This document shows, one piece after another, positions 7,495 to 16,134 of a DNA stretch of 64,000 bases (its first letter is position 1; each line of letters starts with the position of its first letter). Source of the DNA: Comamonadaceae bacterium (GTDB lineage Bacteria; Pseudomonadota; Gammaproteobacteria; Burkholderiales; Burkholderiaceae_C). The notes under the pieces were generated by a model that was not told the origin of the DNA, did no database searches, and saw only the letters and a program-made list of their open reading frames with translations. The position numbers and the translations under genes were made by a program. Location: contig JAECRA010000006.1 in assembly GCA_015999985.1 (NCBI GenBank), positions 1-64,000 of the forward strand, written 5' to 3'.

Positions 7495-8187
7495 ATGAAA
7501 AATATTCTATTGGTTGAGGACGACCTTGCAATCGCTGAATATATATTCAGCAACTTATGCAATAAGACCTACGAAATCACCCATGCCACGGACGCTAACG
7601 CTGGATTGCAATTGGCTCTTTCGCGCAGCTGGGATTGCATTATTCTGGACCGAATGCTGCCCATGGAGGTCGACGGAATAGACATTCTGAAAGCGCTCCG
7701 AGCCCTGGCCAACGCAACGCCGGTCATCATAGTAAGCGCCCTGGGCCAGACGGATCAACGTATTGCCTGTCTGAAGGCTGGAGCGGACGACTATCTTCCA
7801 AAGCCTTTTTTCATCGGTGAGTTAGAGGCGAGGCTGGAAGCTTTAATCCGCCGCGTAGGGCAAGCGCCCTCACCCAGTGATCATGTTTTGCAATTGGGGG
7901 ATTTGCGGGTAGATCTGCTGTCTCATTCAGTGCATCGGGCAGGAGAGAAAATTCTGCTCAACCCCCGCGAATTCAAACTATTGGGCTACTTACTCAAGCA
8001 TGCGGGCCAAGCTGTGACCCGGGCTATGGTATTGGAAAATGTTTGGGAATATGACTTCCAACCCGAAACCAATATCATCGATGTGCATATCAGCCATTTG
8101 CGCCAGAAAATCGACAACAAAAATAGCCCCTCCTTGATTCGTACCATCAGAGGGGTGGGCTACCGTATCGATGCCCCCACCGCTTGA
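7495..8187 (+). CDS. OmpR/PhoB-family response regulator (TctD-like)
   Basis: DNA-binding response regulator of 230 residues. The receiver domain (about 1-118) has the acidic pair ED at 8-9, phosphoacceptor D52 in LDRMLP and KPF near 102-104. The C-terminal winged helix (about 130-228) ends with the typical TNIIDVHISHLRQKI and TIRGVGYRID. The gene lies directly after tctBA and overlaps or abuts its sensor kinase, the arrangement of tctDE systems that induce TTT transporters in response to the substrate; that role is inference. The start lacks a Shine-Dalgarno sequence. Confidence 0.9.
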   Translation: MKNILLVEDDLAIAEYIFSNLCNKTYEITHATDANAGLQLALSRSWDCIILDRMLPMEVDGIDILKALRALANATPVIIVSALGQTDQRIACLKAGADDYLPKPFFIGELEARLEALIRRVGQAPSPSDHVLQLGDLRVDLLSHSVHRAGEKILLNPREFKLLGYLLKHAGQAVTRAMVLENVWEYDFQPETNIIDVHISHLRQKIDNKNSPSLIRTIRGVGYRIDAPTA

Positions 8188-8201
8188 GCCGCCTCGTAAA
8201 A

Positions 8202-9593
8202 ATGCCTTGGCTTGGCTCCCTGACGTGGCAATCAAGTTCATTTCGTATGGCGCTTTGCTTCAGCGCCGTGGTGGTCAGCATCCTCGCGGGCACCTTGTCT
8301 GTGTATTACGTGGAGATTGTGGGCACGGTCAGCCAGCGGCTTGACGACTACGCCTTGCGCAGCGGGAAGTGGTTGTTGAATGTGTACAACCAGCGAGGCG
8401 AGAAAGGGCTGACAGATGAAATCCAGCGCCTGGTCAGTGACGGCGTAGACAGCCATGACGAAATCATCATCTACCAGAGCCGCCAGGGTACGGTGTGGGC
8501 CGGCAATGCGGTGGCTGATCTCACGCATCTCCAGCCCACAACGGACTTGCAGGATTTGCCATTTGAGCAGGAAAGCCGGCGCTTCATTGGCCGGGTGCAG
8601 ATTCATGATCTGGGGCAAGATCGGTTCCTGATCGCCGGCGGAGATGCCCAGGCACTCGTTGAAATCCGCCACCATTACATGAAGGCCACGGGATTCGCGA
8701 TAGGGTTGGCGGTCGTGCTGTCCTTGCTCGGTGCGCTAGCTTTCCGATGGCTGATGGACAAGCGCGCGAGCGACATACGCAGGGCCATACGCCACGCGGG
8801 CCAGGGTAACCTGCGTTTTCGCATCCCCATGAATCGAAAGAGCGACGAGTTCACCCTGCTCGAAGAAGACATCAATCAGATGTTGGAGCAGTTGGAGCAA
8901 TTGGTGCATGGCATTCGGCATGTATCTCACATGGTGGCTCATAATCTGCGCACCCCTCTGAACCGTACCCTGCATCACGTGCACGCGGCCATGCATTCCG
9001 CAGAAGCCCTCAGGCCCGCGCTTTTAGAGAAAGCGCAAGCGGAGCTTGATCAGCTACAGCGCCTGTTCACCAAGATGCTGCTGTTGGCGGAAGTCGAAGC
9101 TGGGGTGGGTCAGCAAGACTTCGTGCGGCTGGATTTGAAGGAAGTCCTGCAAGAGGTGCTGGAGTATTACGAGCCGCTCTTCAAAGATCGCCAGGTCCAC
9201 CTGCACATGGACGTGAAGCCCGAGTGCTATGTGCGCGGCGACACGCACATGCTGGCCAACGCTTTATCAAACCTGTTCGACAATTTCCTGAAATATGGGG
9301 TGAGCGATTCCAGCGAGTCACAACGACGGCTCGATGTCCGCCTGGACGTGCAAGCAGACGTGGTACAACTGAGCTTGCGCGATTTCGGCAACGGTGTTTC
9401 AGAAGGTGTGCTGCACCGCTTGGCTGAGCACTTTGTGCGCGATCCGCAACATCAACAACTACCCGGACATGGCCTGGGCCTTGCCAGCGTCAAAGCGATC
9501 ATTCGGCTCCATCATGGGGAAATTCGCTGGCAGCATGCCAACCCCGGCCTTGAAACCTGGATCCGATTGCCTTGGTCCGCACCAGTAACGTGA
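8202..9593 (+). CDS. Sensor histidine kinase (TctE/QseC-like)
   Basis: Membrane sensor kinase, 463 residues from ATG 8202; a TTG at 8184 overlapping the regulator stop would add six. It has a transmembrane segment near the N terminus, a periplasmic sensor region of about 125 residues, a second transmembrane segment (GFAIGLAVVLSLLGALAF) and a HAMP region. The phosphoacceptor is H247 in MVAHNLRTPLNR. ATP-binding boxes follow: NALSNLFDNFLKYG (N box), RDFGNGV (G1) and GHGLGLASVKAI (G2). It is the partner of the preceding response regulator. Note AHNLRTPL instead of the usual SHELRTPL: asparagine replaces glutamate after the histidine. Confidence 0.9.
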   Translation: MPWLGSLTWQSSSFRMALCFSAVVVSILAGTLSVYYVEIVGTVSQRLDDYALRSGKWLLNVYNQRGEKGLTDEIQRLVSDGVDSHDEIIIYQSRQGTVWAGNAVADLTHLQPTTDLQDLPFEQESRRFIGRVQIHDLGQDRFLIAGGDAQALVEIRHHYMKATGFAIGLAVVLSLLGALAFRWLMDKRASDIRRAIRHAGQGNLRFRIPMNRKSDEFTLLEEDINQMLEQLEQLVHGIRHVSHMVAHNLRTPLNRTLHHVHAAMHSAEALRPALLEKAQAELDQLQRLFTKMLLLAEVEAGVGQQDFVRLDLKEVLQEVLEYYEPLFKDRQVHLHMDVKPECYVRGDTHMLANALSNLFDNFLKYGVSDSSESQRRLDVRLDVQADVVQLSLRDFGNGVSEGVLHRLAEHFVRDPQHQQLPGHGLGLASVKAIIRLHHGEIRWQHANPGLETWIRLPWSAPVT

Positions 9594-9720
9594 ATTTCCC
9601 CCCCTTTGACCTGCGGATGTCCAACAGCCCGTTCCGTTCACAGAATGAATGGACTGCACGCTTGCACTGCTTAGGTCAGAGTGTGCTGTGCCGCTGGTAC
9701 TCCCTTCAAGGCGAAGTGCT

Positions 9721-10686
9721 GTGAGCTCGGCGTCGCCGGCTCAGAGCCCATTGCAGGCACGTGACGTGACCGCGGCGTTGGGTGTCGTGATCATCTGGGG
9801 CCTTAATTTCGTGGCGATGAAGCTGTCGCTGCGAGACTTCACAGCGTTCCAGCTTGGCGCAGTTCGCTATGTGTTTGCTGCGCTGCCGCTGGTGTTTATC
9901 GTCAAGCGGCCACAGTTACCCTGGCGCTGGCTGCTGTACTACGGATTGGCGCAAGGCGTAGGCCAATTCGGCCTTCTGTTCGTCGCGCTGCAGGCGGGCA
10001 TGACAGCGGCCATGGCTTCAGTCGTGATGCAGACGCAGCTGTTCTTCACCACGCTGCTTGGCGTGGTGTTGCTGCACGAACGCATCTCGGGTCCATTGCG
10101 CGTCGGCCTGGCGTTGGCTGCCATCGGCCTGGCTTGCTTCGCGCTGAACTTTTCAACTGGTGGTACGGCATCTGGAGGCACCACGCTGCTCGGCTTGCTG
10201 CTCAACCTGGGCGCTGCGGCGATGTGGGGCACTGCCAACGTGATCACGCGCAAAGCACAGCAAGCGCATCCCGGCTATGACGCGCTCGGTTTCGTCGTGT
10301 GGAGCGGCGTCGTACCAATCATCCCATTCGTCGCACTAAGCCTCCTCTTCGATCCGCCGGCTCTGCGCTGGCAGTGGCTGCAGGCCAGCCCCGGCGCTTG
10401 GCTAGGCGCAGCCTACCTGGGCTGGATAGCGACGATTCTCGCGTATGCCATGTGGACCGGCCTGTTCAAGCGCCACCCAGCCAACCGCGTGGCGCCTTTC
10501 AGCCTGGGAGTACCGGTTGTAGGGTTAGCAGCCGGCATGGGCCTGCTGGGTGAACGCATCACGGCATGGCAATGGACCGGAATTGCGTTTGTGCTGGTGG
10601 CCCTGATCGTGGTGATGTTCGGTGGGTCGCTGGCACGTCGGGCCCGAAACTACGCAAGCGGTACGGTCGATGCTCGAAGGCCGTGA
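9721..10686 (+). CDS. EamA/DMT-family transporter
   Basis: Inner-membrane drug/metabolite transporter of about 321 residues and ten membrane segments, built from two EamA repeats. The first begins with ALGVVIIWGLNFVAMKLSL and the second with NLGAAAMWGTANVITRK. It is closest in pattern to EamA/YdeD, exporters of cysteine-pathway metabolites, but the substrate is not certain. I prefer the GTG start at 9721, which has AAGGCGA upstream and gives the normal family N terminus, over an ATG at 9649 that adds 24 polar residues. It follows the sensor kinase by 127 bases on the same strand. Confidence 0.85.
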   Translation: MSSASPAQSPLQARDVTAALGVVIIWGLNFVAMKLSLRDFTAFQLGAVRYVFAALPLVFIVKRPQLPWRWLLYYGLAQGVGQFGLLFVALQAGMTAAMASVVMQTQLFFTTLLGVVLLHERISGPLRVGLALAAIGLACFALNFSTGGTASGGTTLLGLLLNLGAAAMWGTANVITRKAQQAHPGYDALGFVVWSGVVPIIPFVALSLLFDPPALRWQWLQASPGAWLGAAYLGWIATILAYAMWTGLFKRHPANRVAPFSLGVPVVGLAAGMGLLGERITAWQWTGIAFVLVALIVVMFGGSLARRARNYASGTVDARRP

Positions 10687-11041
10687 CATCCGCGCGCGAC
10701 GCTGACTCATCAGATCATAGCCAGCTCGGCATTCACCTCGAATGCCCTGAGGGGATAAGGAGTGCAGCGCCAAGAAGGCATCTACCTCCAGGCTCTCCAG
10801 TACCTGCTGCAGCGGTGCCGAGGTGCCAACTATCGCTGGCACCGACAGCGCACAAGGCGCCTGCGGAGCCTCGGGCGGCAGGCTCTTCGGACCGTCGCCA
10901 CGCCAGATCGGCGTACTGGGCACTTGCATGGAGCGGTTCATCAGGCTCCAACGCAGGAAAGCGGGTTCGTGCCAGTTTTTCGGAGAGATGCGAACCGGAA
11001 AACCCATGGAACCGGAACGCGTTCGCCGTTACTCAAGATGG
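10687..11041. other. Intergenic region without recognised gene
   Basis: About 355 bases between the EamA gene and the first protease. Several frames are open through it on both strands but none gives a protein I recognise. The protease frame itself is open upstream to 10823, so part of this stretch could be coding if translation starts earlier than chosen. Confidence 0.35.
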
Positions 11042-13084
11042 ATGAACTCGCTTATATGTCCCCTCTTTCCCCCGGAACAACCCCGTCGGTCCAACATTCG
11101 TTTCAAGATATTCACCAAACAGCCTGGCTCAGTCGGCTGTGGGAGTACAGGTGCTGCACGTCTTGCCAAGACCCTGGCCTGGTCATTTCAGGCCCTCGTG
11201 CTTGGAACCATTCTGGGATGTGGCGGCGGTGAAGATACCAAAGAGCCCGTGGCCGCTTCCGCCCTCATATCTACTGCGGGGTTGACAGAGCCAGGCTCTA
11301 CAGATCCCCGCCTGGAACAGATACGTGAAGTCATGCGGCCTAAATCTGCCGCCAATGCCACTGATGCCGCCACAGTCGTGCGCTTGGGAGATTTTCAGCG
11401 AGTACAGCAGCCTTCCTCGAACTATGGCGCGCTGATGATTGGCGCTGCCAGGGACGTCGAAGCGACAACGCTCCCGGAAGACTTCCATTCCAGGCTGAGC
11501 TGGCGGGTCGGGGTTGACGGGAAACAGACCGCAAGCATCAGTTTTGAATCTCTTTCTGCCAGCGGCATTCGCCTGGGTCTTCAGATTGACCAGTTGCCCA
11601 TGCGCAGCGTGTTTCGCGTGTCTGGCTCAGATGACGAACCCGCCGTGGAGGTTGACAGCTCTGCCATTGCCCAGATCGTTCAGTTGAATCTGAATGCCGG
11701 TGTTGATGATCAGACAGCACGCTTATATTGGTTGCCAAGCGTCAACGGAGCGCGCGCCACGCTCGAGATAGACCTGCCTGCAGACATCCCGCGTTCCGCG
11801 ATGGCGCTGTCTATTCCCAAACTTATTCATATCTGGTCAGCACCGGGGCATAGCCAATCAGAAGGAGAGCTCACGAAAGGAGCCGCCGCAAGCTGTCATC
11901 GGGACGTCGGCTGCAGCACTTCATTCGACAAGGCGTCAAAGTCCGTGGCTCGCATGACCTATGTGAAGGATGGAGAAAATTACTCATGCTCCGGAGCACT
12001 CATGGCGGACTGGCACCGCACCCAGACGCCGTACTTCTTGAGCGCGGCCCACTGCATTTCAAGCCAGGAAGTTGCATCCACTTTAGAGACCGACTGGTTC
12101 TACAAATCCGCTAGCTGCGGATCATCGATCGTCGATCCGAGCACGCGCCACAGACGTGGCGGGGCGACCCTCTTGTACGTAGGGGACCAAACAGACACAG
12201 CGTTCATGCGCCTGAACGTGCCGCCACCGTCAGAGGCGATTTTCGCGCGAGGCACCCTCGCCTACTCAACGCCTCCATTCTCGGTTACGGGGTTACACCA
12301 TCCCAAGACTGACTATCAAAAAATTTCCATGGGTGCAGCCATCAACTTCGATCATTGCACACCGGAAGGATTGGAACTTGAATGTAAGCCCACCACGGAT
12401 AGCACCGCCAAGTTCTTGCGCGTCAAGTGGGACATCGGAAGCGTTGAGCCCGGGAGCAGTGGAAGTCCGCTCTTTGTGGAGTACGCAGGAGAGCACCATG
12501 TGGTTGGGCAACTGAACGGAGGATCCAAGGAACGCTGCGGCGATCACCGGCGCGCTTGGTACGGCCGTTTTGACCTGGCTTATGAAGCCGGACTCAAACA
12601 ATGGCTAGGACCAGATGTAGAACCACCGCCCACGGGTGGTGAGCTCACCCCTGTCTTCCGATTCTTCAACGCTTCAACGGGCGCCCACTTCTATACCAAC
12701 AGCGTGTTGGAGCGAGACTTCGTTATCTCCACCTACCCTGCTTTCCATTATGAAGGCCCCACGTTCTCGGCGTTCCCCCATACAGGACCAGGATTGGCAC
12801 CGGTGTATAGATTCTTCAACATACAAACGAGCGCTCACTTCTACTCCAATAGTGCAGCAGAGCGGGACTATGTTCTGGACACCTACCCCCAATTCCAATA
12901 TGAAGGACCTACCTGGTATGCACGGCCAGAAGCGGGAAACAATGCGCATCAAATGCATAGGTTCTTCCATCTGAAGAACGGTGTTCACTTCTACACGCTC
13001 GACCAAGCGGAGGCAGACTTCGTACGTGCGACCTACGCTGATTGGAAGTACGAAGGCGGTGTTTATTACGCTTGGCCCAACTAG
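11042..13084 (+). CDS. Lipoprotein trypsin-like (lysyl endopeptidase-type) serine protease with DUF5648-type repeats, copy 1
   Basis: Secreted lipoprotein of about 680 residues. A hydrophobic segment ends in the lipobox TILGC followed by GGG. After a beta-rich N-terminal domain of about 250 residues comes a chymotrypsin-fold protease of the lysyl-endopeptidase type, with triad H337 (SAAHC), D385 (QTDTAF) and S473 (PGSSGSPLF) and several cysteines. The C terminus has three repeats of about 45 residues (FRFFNASTGAHFYTNS..., YRFFNIQTSAHFYSNS..., HRFFHLKNGVHFYTLD...), the DUF5648 pattern. The start is uncertain: the frame is open upstream to 10823 and no start has a strong Shine-Dalgarno sequence. 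It is clearly paralogous to the gene at 16135. Confidence 0.8.
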   Translation: MNSLICPLFPPEQPRRSNIRFKIFTKQPGSVGCGSTGAARLAKTLAWSFQALVLGTILGCGGGEDTKEPVAASALISTAGLTEPGSTDPRLEQIREVMRPKSAANATDAATVVRLGDFQRVQQPSSNYGALMIGAARDVEATTLPEDFHSRLSWRVGVDGKQTASISFESLSASGIRLGLQIDQLPMRSVFRVSGSDDEPAVEVDSSAIAQIVQLNLNAGVDDQTARLYWLPSVNGARATLEIDLPADIPRSAMALSIPKLIHIWSAPGHSQSEGELTKGAAASCHRDVGCSTSFDKASKSVARMTYVKDGENYSCSGALMADWHRTQTPYFLSAAHCISSQEVASTLETDWFYKSASCGSSIVDPSTRHRRGGATLLYVGDQTDTAFMRLNVPPPSEAIFARGTLAYSTPPFSVTGLHHPKTDYQKISMGAAINFDHCTPEGLELECKPTTDSTAKFLRVKWDIGSVEPGSSGSPLFVEYAGEHHVVGQLNGGSKERCGDHRRAWYGRFDLAYEAGLKQWLGPDVEPPPTGGELTPVFRFFNASTGAHFYTNSVLERDFVISTYPAFHYEGPTFSAFPHTGPGLAPVYRFFNIQTSAHFYSNSAAERDYVLDTYPQFQYEGPTWYARPEAGNNAHQMHRFFHLKNGVHFYTLDQAEADFVRATYADWKYEGGVYYAWPN

Positions 13085-13295
13085 GCCGGCACCCTGCGCG
13101 CGGTCACCAAGATCATAGGCGCAGAGGCGTAGCGGTGAGTCGCCAAAATCGTGCGATGCCGATACTGGGTGGGGCGTGAACGCATGGTGGGCTGAATGGC
13201 AAACATGGCCAGACCCGAAATCCTATGAATGCGTGCTTCTTCTGCCTGGGCCCCGCCCCGCGTGCAGGACGCATTCGCAATGACAGCCCGTCCAT

Positions 13296-13739
13296 TCAGC
13301 TCTCAGTATTGGCGCGATAGCTGAGCCAGCCGGCGGTCAGCGAAGCGCCGTTGCGGTCCATGGGGTGGTCTCGCCCTTCCGACACGGGAACTTCACCAAA
13401 GTCAAAAGGGCTCAAGCCTTCTATGCATGACACATTCACGCCGTACTGAGTCGGAACGGAGCGGCGCGAGTGAAAGGTGTAGATGCCGCACACCGAACAA
13501 AAGTAGTGCTTGGCTTGCCCCGTGTTGAACTGGTATAGGGTTAGTTTGTCGGCGCCTTGCAGGACATGCAAGTCTTCCAGATTTGCTGAGACAGCCACCG
13601 CCCCGCGCATGCTGCAGTACGAGCAGTTGCACCGGCGCGCGCTGCGCAGGCCATTGGTCAGAACCAAACGAAATCGCACAGCCTTGCAATGGCAAGCCGC
13701 TTGGAGCTCACGGCGTTCATCAAAGTCGGATGGGTTCAT
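13296..13739 (-). CDS. GFA family protein
   Basis: Protein of 147 residues with GFA zinc-site cysteines: ACHCKAVRF (about 14-22), RRCNCSYCSMRG (about 35-46) and YFCSVCGIYTFH (about 79-90). It is not a close copy of the GFA protein at 3798. It overlaps nothing and ends 211 bases after protease copy 1. The DHFR-like gene lies five bases upstream on the same strand, so the two probably form an operon. Most GFA proteins of this size have no known substrate. Confidence 0.85.
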   Translation of the reverse strand: MNPSDFDERRELQAACHCKAVRFRLVLTNGLRSARRCNCSYCSMRGAVAVSANLEDLHVLQGADKLTLYQFNTGQAKHYFCSVCGIYTFHSRRSVPTQYGVNVSCIEGLSPFDFGEVPVSEGRDHPMDRNGASLTAGWLSYRANTES

Positions 13740-13744
13740 GGAGG

Positions 13745-14398
13745 CTATCCTTCGATTAGGTTTCGTGATTGGCGCACATATCGCAAATGGGTGGCGGTTG
13801 AATCTGCGAGAACTCTGTCTATGCTAAAACCCGGCAAAGACTCTGGCAGATTCTCAAACAGGCGCCGCCCTCCGCCGAACAATACGGGCGCCAATGCAAT
13901 TTCCAACTCGTCCACGGCATCCAGACTCAAGTATTGCTGAATCACATCTGCCCCACCGGAGATGCGGATGTCTTGACTGCCTGCGGATTCTCGAGCCAGT
14001 TCCAGGGCGCGCTCTGCGCCATCGTTGACGAAGTAAAAAGTCGTTCCGCCTGGACGCACCCAAGGCTCACGCTTTTCATGGGTCAGGACGTAGACGGGCG
14101 TGTGAAACGGAGCTTCTTCTGGCCAAGCGACCTCGCCTTGGTCGAACATTCGCTTGCCCATGATGTTGGCACCGATGCGTTCGACGGTGTTGCGAACCAA
14201 GTCGTTGACCGGCCCAGTCTCGCCCCCTGGCCCGAGCTTGAGGAGGTTCTCACGAAAGTACTGCTGCTTGAGTATCCAGGCCATCATTGCACCCCACTTG
14301 GCCCCCCAGTTTTTATACCCAGGATCGCTCATGGTCATTCCCTCCGGAGCCATGTAGCCATCTAGACTAAGACCGATGTTCACGAATACCTTGCTCAT
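13745..14398 (-). CDS. Dihydrofolate reductase-like (RibD C-terminal fold) protein
   Basis: Protein of 217 residues in the RibD_C/DHFR-like family. Hallmarks are VFVNIGLSLDGYMA at the N terminus, ANIMGKRMFDQGE near residue 80, DIRISGGADVIQQYL near residue 145 (the NADPH-binding GGA stretch) and ELEIALAPVLFGGGRRLFE near residue 170. These proteins are presumed NADPH-dependent reductases and are not true folate enzymes. The start at 14398 has GAGGAAAA upstream and begins with the family N terminus; a longer frame to 14578 is rejected. It is co-directional with the GFA gene five bases downstream; a perfect palindrome lies 111 bases upstream. Confidence 0.88.
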   Translation of the reverse strand: MSKVFVNIGLSLDGYMAPEGMTMSDPGYKNWGAKWGAMMAWILKQQYFRENLLKLGPGGETGPVNDLVRNTVERIGANIMGKRMFDQGEVAWPEEAPFHTPVYVLTHEKREPWVRPGGTTFYFVNDGAERALELARESAGSQDIRISGGADVIQQYLSLDAVDELEIALAPVLFGGGRRLFENLPESLPGFSIDRVLADSTATHLRYVRQSRNLIEG

Positions 14399-14508
14399 GA
14401 TTTTCCTCTGCTGATGAGTTCCTTGCCCTGACCAGGTTTCCGTGGCCTTGCATTTGTGATGATCAAGTGCCTCCTCATGCCAGAGCGGCTCCAAGTGCGC
14501 ACTTGCCA

Positions 14509-14527
14509 TTGTGTACACCGTACACAA
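14509..14527. promoter_or_regulatory. Perfect palindrome, candidate repressor operator
   Basis: TTGTGTACACCGTACACAA: 8-base arms with a 3-base spacer and no mismatch. It lies 111 bases upstream of the DHFR-like start and 159 bases upstream of the divergent XRE regulator, so it could serve either. The size and symmetry suit a dimeric repressor such as a TetR-family protein, but none is encoded beside it. Confidence 0.55.
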
Positions 14528-14685
14528 GCATATCCCGAAAGTGATCTGCCGTATGACCTGCGATGCGACTCGGCACATGGCTCATGGGGTGTCGCCCGCC
14601 GCACAGGCTATTGAAGCTCTTGCCTATAGGAGCATGGATTCAGGGGTTGGATTGTTCAGCGATGCTTGATGTAAGGTTATGAACC

Positions 14686-15498
14686 ATGATGTCTGCCACC
14701 CCAACCGTCCTTGCGCCTCCCCCTGCCATCGGAGATCTGGTGCAGCAGTGGCGTAAACGTCGTCGGATCAGCCAGATGCAACTGGCTCTTGACGCCGGTC
14801 TATCCACGCGGCACCTGAGCTTTATTGAAACTGGCCGCTCCCGGCCAAGCCCCGAAGTTTTGATAGCCATCGCCGGTCGACTGGAAGTGCCGTTCAGGGA
14901 GCGCAACGTCATGCTGATGGCAGCGGGCTATGCGCCGCGCTACGCCCAAAAGAGCCTGGACGCGCCAGACATGCGCCCAGTCCACTCAGCGCTGACGCGG
15001 TTGCTCGACGCGCATCAACCTTATCCTGGGCTGGTGCTGGACAGGCACTGGAACGTGGTGCTGGCCAACCCCGCCGCAATGGCATTGGCAAGCTTGTTAC
15101 CCGAATTTCTGCGCACGCCTGCGATCAACATCTATCGGGCCTCGCTGCACCCCGAAGGTTTGGCCCGCTACACCCGAAATCTGGAGGATTGGGCGCCGCA
15201 CCTGCTGGCCAGTTTGCGGCGTACATTGGAAAACAGCGGCGACCCGCAATTGCTAGCTCTGGAGGCTGAAGTGCTGGCCTACCCAGGGATGCAGGAAGCA
15301 TCTTGCCGTGAACCGGGCGAGCATGGACTGCTGATCCCCTGCCACCTGGATTTGCCGATGGGCAGCCTATCCATGTTCAGCACGGTGACCAGCTTCGGGA
15401 CCCCACAAGATGTGACCTTGCAGGAGCTTTGCATCGAGCTCTTTTATCCTGCAGATTCGGTCAGCGAGACGGTGATGCGCTCCTTGGCAGCAGCATGA
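14686..15498 (+). CDS. XRE-family transcriptional regulator with MmyB-like ligand domain
   Basis: Regulator of 270 residues. The N-terminal helix-turn-helix (about 16-72) reads LVQQWRKRRRISQMQLALDAGLSTRHLSFIE and ends in the GRSRPSPEVL signature of this subfamily. The C-terminal part (about 105-265) resembles the PAS-like MmyB ligand-binding domain, with PGLVLDRHWNVVLANPAA. The gene is divergent from the DHFR-like/GFA pair and 82 bases ahead of a small membrane-protein gene, so it may regulate either; members often sit next to short-chain dehydrogenases or DHFR-like genes. The ligand is unknown. Confidence 0.88.
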   Translation: MMSATPTVLAPPPAIGDLVQQWRKRRRISQMQLALDAGLSTRHLSFIETGRSRPSPEVLIAIAGRLEVPFRERNVMLMAAGYAPRYAQKSLDAPDMRPVHSALTRLLDAHQPYPGLVLDRHWNVVLANPAAMALASLLPEFLRTPAINIYRASLHPEGLARYTRNLEDWAPHLLASLRRTLENSGDPQLLALEAEVLAYPGMQEASCREPGEHGLLIPCHLDLPMGSLSMFSTVTSFGTPQDVTLQELCIELFYPADSVSETVMRSLAAA

Positions 15499-15580
15499 CC
15501 TCTGAGGTAATCGACGGGACGCGGCGCTTTTCTTAAAGTGAACCTACCCAGGCACGGTGCCTGGATTCATGGAGGTTCCT

Positions 15581-15985
15581 ATGTCAAACGTCGTCAATCA
15601 TCCTGGCCTGAAAGCCATCCTTCTGCTGGATGCAGCGACCGGTGTCGCTGTGGCAGCGCTGCAATTGGCAGTGCCCCAACTGCTCAGTTCCTGGTTGGGC
15701 CTGTCCGTGCCCATTTTGGTAGGTAGCGCCGTTCTTCTTCTGGGGTACGTGGCCTGGTTGCTGGGCATGGCATTTTCGAGTCAGTTCAAAGGCTGGGTAT
15801 TGCAACTTCTTGTTTGGGGCAACGTGGGCTGGGCGCTCGCCTGCCTGGCAGTGGCAGTCAGCATGACTGGCGTGACCAAGCTGGGAATGGCCTATCTCGT
15901 CGTGCAGGCACTGACTGTATTTGCCTTTGCTGCACTGCAATGGCGCATGGGTCGTGAAGTTCGCTCCCAGCTTTTGCCAGCTTAA
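15581..15985 (+). CDS. Small four-helix membrane protein, unknown function
   Basis: Protein of 134 residues made almost wholly of four hydrophobic segments (about 14-34, 42-62, 70-92 and 98-118) with short polar loops. No catalytic motif is visible. The start at 15581 has GGAGGT at 15571-15576; an upstream ATG at 15557 lacks one. It follows the XRE regulator on the same strand. A decayed copy of its first third is present at 23463-23590, so the gene has been duplicated or moved. Confidence 0.75.
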   Translation: MSNVVNHPGLKAILLLDAATGVAVAALQLAVPQLLSSWLGLSVPILVGSAVLLLGYVAWLLGMAFSSQFKGWVLQLLVWGNVGWALACLAVAVSMTGVTKLGMAYLVVQALTVFAFAALQWRMGREVRSQLLPA

Positions 15986-16134
15986 GGCGCTTGGCCCTTC
16001 GACAGGCCAATCCGAAGTCAAGGTCATCGAGCCAAATACCTACTCGGCCTTACCTGAAATCTTTGCGTATCAAAGTGCTACAACGTGTTATAAAACCTCC
16101 CCGGGGACATGAATAAGTAAGCAGGGAGGTAGCC

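Noticed and set aside
10525-11007. Minus-strand frame of 160 codons between the EamA gene and protease copy 1
   Set aside because: It overlaps the end of the EamA gene; no domain recognised and no ribosome-binding site. It could be a gene remnant but cannot be supported.
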